The notes beneath the pieces were generated by a model that saw nothing but the letters and a program-made list of their open reading frames with translations, made no database searches and had not been told where the DNA came from. From Polyangiaceae bacterium (GTDB lineage: Bacteria > Myxococcota_A > Polyangia > Polyangiales > Polyangiaceae): a stretch of 33,971 bases of DNA. Below are positions 26,914-33,971 of this stretch, in pieces; position 1 is the stretch's first letter, and every line of letters starts with the position of its first letter. A program made the position numbers and the translations under genes. Location of the stretch: the NCBI GenBank assembly GCA_013214025.1, contig JABSRN010000150.1, forward strand, positions 1 to 33,971. Reading direction: 5' to 3'.

Positions 26914-28683
26914 GTGCTTTTTAACACCCTCGGCTACGCGCAGTTTTTTTGCGTTGTTTTTGTTGTCTCGTGGCTGCTAATCGACCGCCGTTGGGCGTTG
27001 CTGCTGCCCTGGGTGGGCTTAGCTCTGCATGTCGGGTCGCAATCGCTCAACCCCCAGAGTGCCTTAGTGTGTGCAGGCGCTCTGGGGCTGACCCTCGCCC
27101 TGCGTCCAGCTATCGGAAGCGGCAACAACCCCGAAACCGAACGGCTCGGTCTGAAGCGCGCAGTTACCGCCATATTTCTCAACTTCCTCGCCTTCGCATG
27201 GCTTGCGGGCCCGGGCATGCTCGTGGATCCCCTGGGAACAGCGCTGCGTGCGCTAGGCGTTCCGGTTCCGTCGGGGACTCTCTGGGCCGTAGCCGGTTGG
27301 TCGGGCGGCTTCGCTGTTCTGCTGAGCCTCGTGCGCGCTCGCAAGGTTCGGCTACTGTTCATCTTGGGCGCCAGCTACGTGTTTTACGCCCACTGGGACT
27401 GGCGTTTCCTACCGTTGATCTTCGGCTCTTCCACCATCGATTGGTGGCTGGGCAACGCCATCGGTAGAGCGGAAGATCCCACCGTGCGAAAGCGCTGGCT
27501 CGGCGTCACCGTCACATTGAATCTCGGCGTACTGGCCGTCTTCAAGTACTTCAATTTCGGTATCGACAACGCCCGTAGCTTGCTCACCCAATTCGGTTAC
27601 GACGCACCCGAGCTCAGCCTACAGATCGCCCTACCAGTCGCCATCAGCTTCTTCACCTTCGAGTCGATGAGCTACGTCATCGACGTTTACCGACGGGAGC
27701 TCGAACCCCAAGAAAGCTACGTCGAATACCTCTCGTTTGTAGCCTTCTTTCCGCACCTGGTAGCCGGACCCATCGTCCGCCCGCGGGACTTGTTGCCCCA
27801 ACTCGCCGGCCCTCCCCGCTTCTCCGGCAAGGTCGGCAGCGAGGCTCTGTTCTTGATCGCTCTGGGGCTGTTCAAGAAAATCGCCATTGGAGACTACCTC
27901 GGGCTCAACCTGGTGGACCGAGTCTTCGACGCGCCCGCCCAGTATTCCGCTCTGGAGTGTTACACCGCCGTCGTCGGTTACGCGCTGCAGATCTACTGCG
28001 ATTTTTCTGGCTATACGGACGTCGCCATCGGTTCGGCCCTACTGCTAGGCGTGCGTTTCCCGCTCAATTTCAACTCGCCCTACAAGGCCGCAACCATCCA
28101 AGACTTTTGGCGGCGCTGGCACATCTCCCTGTCCACCTGGCTGCGCGACTATTTGTACATCCCATTAGGTGGAAATCGCAGCGGTGGGGCGCGGACCTAT
28201 CTCAACCTCATGCTGACCATGCTGCTGGGCGGGCTCTGGCACGGCGCCAATTGGACTTTTGTTGTTTGGGGCGGCCTCCACGGCGGCGGCTTGGCACTGG
28301 AGCGGTACTTCACGAGAAAACGCAAGCCCCGGACCTCCGAAGCGGGCGCCCCCCGGCATCTCTTGCAGGTCTGCTTGACGTTTCATTTCGTTTGCATCGC
28401 CTGGATCTTTTTCCGCGCGGAACACTTTCAAAAAGCCCAGCTGATGTTCTCTCAAATGATAACACTCAGCACCTACCACCCGAACCTGGATAACCGAGTG
28501 CTCGCCGTGCTCGCCTTGGGTCTGTTCGGGCACTACGTGCCCGACACTTGGTTTGAACGCGTTCAGAAGGGGTTCACCGAAGCGCACCCCGCAGTGCAAG
28601 GGGCACTGCTCTTCGCCATCGCCATCGCCATTCGAAAAATGGCTAGCGCCCAGGCCGTACCCTTTGTCTACTTCCAGTTCTGA
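26914..28683 (+). CDS. MBOAT family O-acyltransferase (AlgI-like)
   Basis: The start is GTG 26914 (VLFNTLGYAQFF, a typical AlgI-type N-terminus); 589 aa, somewhat longer than AlgI (~520). It has about ten or more transmembrane segments. The motifs SYVFYAHWDWRF, SFFTFESMSYVIDVYR, FVAFFPHLVAGPIVRPRDLLPQ, FWRRWHISLSTWLRDYLYIPLGGNR and GGLWHGANWTFVVWGGLHG define the family, with conserved His443 and His456. The family moves acyl (often acetyl) groups across the inner membrane to exopolysaccharides or other envelope substrates. AlgI normally works with a periplasmic SGNH/AlgJ-like partner, and none is adjacent here. It is coupled (TGATG) to the next gene. Confidence 0.93.
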   Translation: MLFNTLGYAQFFCVVFVVSWLLIDRRWALLLPWVGLALHVGSQSLNPQSALVCAGALGLTLALRPAIGSGNNPETERLGLKRAVTAIFLNFLAFAWLAGPGMLVDPLGTALRALGVPVPSGTLWAVAGWSGGFAVLLSLVRARKVRLLFILGASYVFYAHWDWRFLPLIFGSSTIDWWLGNAIGRAEDPTVRKRWLGVTVTLNLGVLAVFKYFNFGIDNARSLLTQFGYDAPELSLQIALPVAISFFTFESMSYVIDVYRRELEPQESYVEYLSFVAFFPHLVAGPIVRPRDLLPQLAGPPRFSGKVGSEALFLIALGLFKKIAIGDYLGLNLVDRVFDAPAQYSALECYTAVVGYALQIYCDFSGYTDVAIGSALLLGVRFPLNFNSPYKAATIQDFWRRWHISLSTWLRDYLYIPLGGNRSGGARTYLNLMLTMLLGGLWHGANWTFVVWGGLHGGGLALERYFTRKRKPRTSEAGAPRHLLQVCLTFHFVCIAWIFFRAEHFQKAQLMFSQMITLSTYHPNLDNRVLAVLALGLFGHYVPDTWFERVQKGFTEAHPAVQGALLFAIAIAIRKMASAQAVPFVYFQF

Positions 28684-29069
28684 TGGCCAAAAGCGAAACA
28701 GAATCCAGCCAAAACCCAGCCGTGTCCGGCGCGGAGTCAGGAAAAACTCCAGCGGCAGGCCCGGAGCCAGCCCAGGACGCCGACGCCACCCAGCTTGATC
28801 CGGATGGCCGACGCCGCCCAGATTTCCTGCTCAGTTTCCCCGACAATGAGGAACTCGCCGCTGTTTGCCGCCAATTCGAGGTCGGCGACTTTCGAGGAGT
28901 GAAGATTGCAGCCCTCCGGCTCAAGGAACAAAGCAGCGACCCCGAGATTCGAGACGCAGCCGACGAGCTCTTGCTCCGAATCCAAGCAGATCCCACGGTC
29001 AAGTTCATGCTCGCAGCGTCCATCTTGCTATTCATATTCCTCTGCCTCTGGTCCTACGGGGGACACTGA
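28683..29069 (+). CDS. Small C-terminally anchored membrane protein of unknown function
   Basis: ATG 28683 overlaps the MBOAT stop (TGATG); 128 aa. The N-terminal ~45 residues are low-complexity (Ser/Ala/Pro/Gln-rich), then a helical region (DNEELAAVCRQFEVGDFRGVKIAALRLKEQ) resembles TPR-like helices. A single C-terminal transmembrane segment (FMLAASILLFIFLCLWSY) ends two residues before the stop. This is a tail-anchored topology with the body in the cytosol. It sits between MBOAT and lipoprotein genes with overlaps on both sides, so it is likely an accessory protein of the same machinery. Confidence 0.8.
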   Translation: MAKSETESSQNPAVSGAESGKTPAAGPEPAQDADATQLDPDGRRRPDFLLSFPDNEELAAVCRQFEVGDFRGVKIAALRLKEQSSDPEIRDAADELLLRIQADPTVKFMLAASILLFIFLCLWSYGGH

Positions 29070-29698
29070 TGACACGAACTCTCCGCGGTGTTCCCCGAGT
29101 CGCACCAGTTGCTGCGCTCGTGTTGAGCGGGTTTCTCACCGCCTGCGGAGGCTCCGAGAAACCCGCTCAAAGCCCAACCCCCCAGAGCCAGAGCGAGCTG
29201 AGCAGTGAGGCCGAGCGATACTTCCCGCTCAAGGACAACACCGTGCTGGCCTTCGTCACCGCTGGCGACAGCCCGAAAGACACGGGACTGCTGGTCATGG
29301 CCATTTCCCGCACCGGCCCGGCGAGAGCGAAGCTCACCGTCGCTGGCCGAAGCCAAGAACTGCAATTATTGCCCACTGGGATCCGACACCGAGATGGCGG
29401 TTTCGTGTTGCGCCTGCCCCTGCAGGTCGGCGCTCAATGGCGTGGGCTCGCCGGTATGGTCACCATCGAGGCCATCGATCAGACCGTCAAAGTCCCCGCC
29501 GGAGAATTTTTCGGCTGCCTGCAAACGGTGGAAGATGCCGGTGATGCGGAGAACGGAAAACGCATCGCCACTACCTATTGTCCCTACGTCGGGATCGTCA
29601 GTCTCGACATCCAAGCCTTCAGCGGCTCAACGCTAGTGGTGGAACACGCCCGGCTAAAATCCCACGGACCGCGCGTCGATCTGAGCGACATCAAGTGA
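29069..29698 (+). CDS. Lipoprotein coupled to the MBOAT operon
   Basis: ATG 29069 overlaps the preceding TGA; 209 aa. The signal peptide ends in lipobox FLTAC followed by GGS, so a lipid anchor is expected with no Asp at +2. The mature protein is beta-rich: YFPLKDNTVLAFVTAGD, DTGLLVMAISRTGPARAKLTVAG, LRLPLQVGAQWRGLAGMVTIEA and VKVPAGEFFGCLQTVEDA. It resembles the small extracytoplasmic DUF-type beta domains found in myxobacterial lipoproteins. It is the third gene of the coupled set MBOAT / tail-anchored protein / lipoprotein, implying a role in the same envelope acylation process. Function not established. Confidence 0.82.
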   Translation: MTRTLRGVPRVAPVAALVLSGFLTACGGSEKPAQSPTPQSQSELSSEAERYFPLKDNTVLAFVTAGDSPKDTGLLVMAISRTGPARAKLTVAGRSQELQLLPTGIRHRDGGFVLRLPLQVGAQWRGLAGMVTIEAIDQTVKVPAGEFFGCLQTVEDAGDAENGKRIATTYCPYVGIVSLDIQAFSGSTLVVEHARLKSHGPRVDLSDIK

Positions 29699-29749
29699 GC
29701 GGTCGGCGTCGCTAGTCAGTCAGCGATTCAGCTACGCTGGGCGGGAACA

Positions 29750-29782
29750 GTCTCGGCTGCCACATCCCCCGTCGCCCGAGAC
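29750..29782. other. Inverted repeat between convergent lipoprotein genes
   Basis: GTCTCGG (29750-29756) pairs with CCGAGAC (29776-29782) over a 19-nt loop in the 101-bp gap between two convergent genes. It could help end both transcripts, but there is no T-run. Confidence 0.3.
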
Positions 29783-29799
29783 GCTCCGTCCGAGTCGAC

Positions 29800-30375
29800 T
29801 CAAGGACCCCCATCCACCGGCGAGGGCAGCACAAATCGCTGCTCTACCAAAATTGAACTCTCGCAAGCCTCGTCCACTTGAGCGGTGAGAGACTCCGCCA
29901 CCTCGGGATAGCCGTCGGATTCTACCCGCAACTCGGCGGCGCCTGTTGTCCAAAGGTCGCATACGACAGCGCGAATCGCTGTCGCTGGGTCTTGACCCGC
30001 GTCTGCCGATGTCCCGCCGCCCTCGGCAGAGGCCGATCCAGGACCGGCGTCTACCCCGCTATCCACAGTCAAGCCGCATTCTGGCACCGGCAAGATTTCA
30101 CCGAGACCCGCGAAAAGCTGACAACACAGCACATCGGTGTCGTGCTCGCTGCCGTCCACCGAGAAACTCACCTCGCGCGATCCACCAAACAACACGTAAA
30201 CCGAAAATTCGCCTGGCAGCTGCCCCTCCGGGGGCGCCTCCACCGCGACGCGAAACGAAGGCACGGGGGCACCACAACTGGGAGTTTCTGAATGCCCGTC
30301 GCTGTCGCAGCCAAGAGCAGCACAGCTCAAAGCCAAGCCGAGCCCGCAGCGACTCAATCTAGTCAGGCGGTTCAA
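29800..30375 (-). CDS. Putative lipoprotein with Asp/Gly/Ser-rich mid-segment
   Basis: The stop TGA is at 29800-29802. No ATG is available, so candidate starts are TTG 30375 (giving a compact signal peptide LNRLTRLSRCGLGLALSCAA) and GTG 30432. I prefer 30375 because it fits signal-peptide length; no clear ribosome site supports either. The lipobox is AALGC with Asp at +2. The mature part has cysteines in CCQLFAGLG, PECGLTVD and AVVCDLWTTG that could form disulfides, and a GPGSASAEGGGTSADAG linker. The family is unrecognised; a surface or periplasmic lipoprotein is likely. A C9 tract (30391-30399) lies just before the preferred start. Confidence 0.65.
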   Translation of the reverse strand: MNRLTRLSRCGLGLALSCAALGCDSDGHSETPSCGAPVPSFRVAVEAPPEGQLPGEFSVYVLFGGSREVSFSVDGSEHDTDVLCCQLFAGLGEILPVPECGLTVDSGVDAGPGSASAEGGGTSADAGQDPATAIRAVVCDLWTTGAAELRVESDGYPEVAESLTAQVDEACESSILVEQRFVLPSPVDGGP

Positions 30376-30390
30376 GTCTGCAGCATGGAC

Positions 30391-30407
30391 GGGGGGGGGC
30401 AGGGGGG
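30391..30407. repeat. Homopolymer tract G9-CA-G6
   Basis: Nine consecutive G, then CA, then six G on the plus strand (C-tracts on the coding strand) at the 5' end of the lipoprotein gene. Such tracts are prone to slippage and to sequencing error. If translation starts at GTG 30432, a length change would shift the reading frame. Confidence 0.9.
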
Positions 30408-30513
30408 CAATGCTTTGTCGCGCCAGAATCACAGTTCGGTCCGGCTGCCCGCGGCTCGCGCCGGCGATTTACTATGGGCGACTTTCCGTCGGGCCTTGCC
30501 GGTCGGCCCACGC

Positions 30514-30543
30514 AAAAAAGCACCCGGTGAGGGGTGCCTTTTT
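30514..30543 (-). terminator. Intrinsic terminator of groESL
   Basis: On the minus strand, a GCACCC/GGGTGC stem with a short loop is followed by six T residues. It lies ~50 bp after the groEL stop, so it ends the groES-groEL transcript. Confidence 0.9.
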
Positions 30544-30590
30544 GTTGGCGTCCGAAGTGTTTGAACGCCGCGTCGGATCAGGACTGGGTC

Positions 30591-32219
<1,629 letters not shown>

Positions 32220-32230
32220 TCAGTTCTCCC

Positions 32231-32521
32231 TTATTTCTCGATTACGCCGAGGATGTCGTCTTCGCGGAGGATCAGATGTTCCTCGCCATTGAGTTTGACC
32301 TCGGTGCCGGCGTACTTGCCGAACAACACGCGGTCTTTCTTCTTGATGTCCAGGGCACGCACGGAGCCGTCTTCCAGCACCTTGCCGTTGCCAACCGCGA
32401 TGACTTCACCCTCGATGGGCTTCTCTTTCGCGGAGTCCGGAATGATGATTCCGCCTTTGGTTTTTTCTTCTTCTTCAACGCGCTTTACGATGACGCGGTC
32501 TTGCAACGGTCGGATCTTCAT
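32231..32521 (-). CDS. groES: Co-chaperonin GroES (10-kDa subunit)
   Basis: ATG at 32521, with GGAGG 11 nt upstream; 96 aa, the usual size. It starts [20 protein letters not shown], has the mobile loop [16 protein letters not shown], the conserved [10 protein letters not shown] and [33 protein letters not shown]. Heptameric GroES caps GroEL during the folding cycle. It is first gene of the groESL operon; a sigma70-like promoter lies ~180 bp upstream. No clear CIRCE (TTAGCACTC-N9-GAGTGCTAA) was found in the leader, so control by HrcA is not apparent. Confidence 0.99.
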   Translation of the reverse strand: MKIRPLQDRVIVKRVEEEEKTKGGIIIPDSAKEKPIEGEVIAVGNGKVLEDGSVRALDIKKKDRVLFGKYAGTEVKLNGEEHLILREDDILGVIEK

Positions 32522-32700
32522 AACTGGCTAAGCCTCCGGAATGGGTTCTGCGTGTCTGGCGGTGTTTCAAGAGTTGGGAGACAACTGCCCCCGGCTCAAC
32601 TTCTGCCCGCTGAATAGCTCAGCTGGAAGGAGTGAAACCCGTGTTATTTAGGTAATTTGAATAAATGCGCCCGGCACGATTGGCTCCAGACGCGCCGCGC

Positions 32701-32728
32701 AACTTAGCCACACGGCCGGGGGTGTCAA
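32701..32728 (-). promoter_or_regulatory. sigma70-type promoter of groESL
   Basis: On the minus strand, a perfect -35 TTGACA (plus coordinates 32723-32728) and TAAGTT as -10 (32701-32706) are separated by 16 bp. The transcript would have a leader of about 170 nt before groES. Confidence 0.6.
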
Positions 32729-32824
32729 GAAGCGGGAGGACGATATTTGTAGGTCTGGTCGGATCGCGAACAAACGCTGTCCAAGCGTCAAGGCACTGTC
32801 ATGGTCCGGCGGCCCGATTGAGCG

Positions 32825-32830
32825 TATACT
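32825..32830 (+). promoter_or_regulatory. -10-like element for the 32896 gene
   Basis: TATACT matches the -10 consensus at five of six positions, 65 bp upstream of GTG 32896. No good -35 is found at 16-18 bp spacing, so the call is tentative. Confidence 0.35.
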
Positions 32831-32895
32831 GAACAGGAGATGCCGATCATTCATCGCCCGTCCTGGGGCCCGCGAGGCCCTCAAAGGCACGCCCT

Positions 32896-33513
32896 GTGAG
32901 CGAGCCCCCGGACAGCGACAGCGGAACGCTCGACCTGTCCGGCGACGTCGGTGGATTCTTCGACGACATTCTTAGCGACACCGAAGAACGCGAGGGGTTC
33001 ACCTTGGACGGAGCTATTCATTCGTACCTCGTCGGGGTGCTGACGGACCAAACTCGGGCCAGGGAGCCGGGATCGGACACCGAACCCCTCACGCTCCGAT
33101 TGCATACGGCGACCTTGGCTCCCCCGGCGGAGTGCTTCGCTCAGTTACGGGAGCTAGGCGACGACGTGCTGTTCACCACGGGCTTCTTCGCTGACCGAAT
33201 CGCCTCCCAGGGCGTCAGCTCGGGTTATCTGTGCGGGATCGGAGCGCAGGCCTACGGCTCAGCCTCGGCCATGATGCGAGGAGGGACCGGTACCGGAACC
33301 GACGTACTCGGAGAGCTGGCCGGACAATTCGTGGAATTTGTTGGTTTTTTAAGCGCAGTGGCCGACCGCCTCCAGCGTACAGAAGCTCAGACCCCCCAGG
33401 CCACCCTTCGTCTGTACGAACGATGGATCGCCCGGGGTTCGGCCGGTGCTCTCGCGGATCTCGCAGCCCTCGGACTGAGCGCCCAACACCCAGGGCCTAA
33501 GTCCATCAACTGA
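32896..33513 (+). CDS. Hypothetical 205-aa protein
   Basis: The start is GTG 32896 (MSEPPDSDSGTLDLSGDVGG). The N-terminus is acidic. Two central segments are predicted helical and moderately hydrophobic (DGAIHSYLVGVLTDQTR, ELGDDVLFTTGFFADRIA), then a Gly/Ala-rich stretch (GYLCGIGAQAYGSASAMMRGG) and a long amphipathic helix (LAGQFVEFVGFLSAVADRLQ). There is no signal peptide or transmembrane segment, so it is cytosolic. I recognise no family. It is divergent from groESL, and its sequence composition matches the neighbouring genes, giving no sign of transfer. Confidence 0.75.
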   Translation: MSEPPDSDSGTLDLSGDVGGFFDDILSDTEEREGFTLDGAIHSYLVGVLTDQTRAREPGSDTEPLTLRLHTATLAPPAECFAQLRELGDDVLFTTGFFADRIASQGVSSGYLCGIGAQAYGSASAMMRGGTGTGTDVLGELAGQFVEFVGFLSAVADRLQRTEAQTPQATLRLYERWIARGSAGALADLAALGLSAQHPGPKSIN

Positions 33514-33665
33514 TCAGGACTCCATCGGCGCAGCTCCACCCGAGAGCTCAGCAAACCGGCCCCCGCCGCCGGACGCCGCGCTGACGACGCGCAAAACCAA
33601 GGCACCAACCGAATGCCGTCCGGCCGTTTCTTGCGGCTCTGGCTCGTGCGTGTGAAACATTGGTG

Positions 33666-33971
33666 ATGACGGCACTTCGAAATTCCCTCCTGGCGCACTC
33701 GGCGGCGGGCGCAATTGCGGGGCTCTGCGTGGCATGCGGCGGCCCACGTGAGGCAGAGGATCCTCATACTTTGTTGGGCGATCCGGATTTCCTGGAGGAT
33801 CCAGCCTATTTCAGTCCACCGGAACATTTCGAGCCGACAGGGCCCTACGAAGCCTCTGCAGGCCCAGAAGGCCCGGCCTCATCTGACGGCGCTCACGACA
33901 GCCGACCGATCGCCAGCACGCGTTCTCAGGAGCCGTCCCGGCGGAGACTGGACGCCGCCGAAGCCCCCCCC
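33666..33971 (+). CDS. Lipoprotein, 3' partial (runs off window)
   Basis: From ATG 33666 (an in-frame GTG at 33663 is alternative) the frame is open for 102 codons to the last base. The N-terminus MMTALRNSLLAHSAAGAIAG continues into lipobox LCVAC-GG, so this is a lipoprotein signal peptide. The rest is acidic and Pro/Gly/Ser-rich (DPDFLEDPAYFSPPEHFEP), as expected of a surface linker region before a domain that lies outside the window. The lipobox on this strand and the open frame favour it over the antisense frame covering the same bases. Function cannot be read. Confidence 0.7.
   Translation, partial: MTALRNSLLAHSAAGAIAGLCVACGGPREAEDPHTLLGDPDFLEDPAYFSPPEHFEPTGPYEASAGPEGPASSDGAHDSRPIASTRSQEPSRRRLDAAEAPP

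Larger units (their letters stand above)
32522..32895. other. Divergent intergenic region groES / 32896 gene (374 bp)
   Basis: No protein gene is convincing. It holds a promoter for groESL on the minus strand (32701-32728) and a possible -10 element for the plus-strand gene (32825-32830). The ~180-nt groES leader includes a GCTGA-N5-TCAGC dyad (32609-32623). Confidence 0.6.

Noticed and set aside
32537-32575. Heat-shock (sigma32-like) promoter CTTGAAA...CCCATT before groES
   Set aside because: The spacer is 19 bp, longer than the usual 11-15, and the site lies too near the ribosome site; the TTGACA promoter upstream is better.
32606-32660. tRNA-like D-arm sequence TAGCTCAGCTGG
   Set aside because: No anticodon arm, T-arm or CCA-end stem pairs with it; only the D-arm resemblance is present.
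33387-33827. A 146-codon minus-strand frame near the window end
   Set aside because: It overlaps the 32896 gene and the plus-strand lipoprotein with a clear lipobox; the translation has no features.

Overview
The window is GC-rich DNA that appears to be chromosomal. It has closely spaced genes on both strands, frequent GTG/TTG starts, several lipoproteins and outer-membrane proteins, and three proteins with c-di-GMP-type domains. This combination, with a PilZ-like domain of the kind common in myxobacteria, points to a Gram-negative member of Myxococcota or a near relative. That assignment is inferred from gene content; no rRNA or other definitive marker is present. No tRNA, rRNA, CRISPR array, transposase or phage gene was found.

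Layout. 1-4.5 kb: the 3' part of a PilZ-like gene with an (AQPV)10 linker, a large secreted protein combining an HExxH peptidase-like region, a TolB-type propeller and an Omp85-type barrel, and a small lipoprotein. 4.5-5.5 kb: two small minus-strand genes (39 aa, extremely basic; 83 aa), each followed by a convincing intrinsic terminator, then a gene-free gap. 5.5-10 kb: a class B PBP-like transpeptidase (minus) divergent from a PhoH ATPase, then a GAF/HD-GYP protein. 10.3-13.8 kb: enolase, a DUF362 protein and a convergent NAD kinase. 14-16.6 kb: a translationally coupled pair of exported proteins, one HEAT-repeat and one PQQ-type propeller plus helical repeats.

16.6-17.1 kb is a gene-free block containing many perfect stem-loops. 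It leads into a tightly overlapping three-gene unit at 17.1-22.3 kb: a DUF2760 protein, an Hsp70-like ATPase without a recognisable peptide-binding domain or lid, and a second Hsp70-like ATPase with a long helical C-terminal extension (DUF3731-like). This unit is the best candidate in the window for a poorly described system. 22.3-26.8 kb: a HAD hydrolase with an acidic repeat insert, a membrane GAF-GAF-GGDEF diguanylate cyclase, and a divergent orphan histidine kinase. 26.9-29.7 kb: an AlgI-type MBOAT acyltransferase coupled by ATGA overlaps to a small membrane protein and a lipoprotein. 29.8-32.5 kb: a minus-strand lipoprotein and the groES-groEL operon with a recognisable promoter and terminator. 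32.9 kb to the end: an uncharacterised protein and the 5' part of another lipoprotein that runs off the window.

Common themes are protein folding (GroESL and the divergent Hsp70 pair), envelope building and surface modification (PBP, barrel protein, MBOAT, lipoproteins) and c-di-GMP signalling (GGDEF, HD-GYP, degenerate PilZ).
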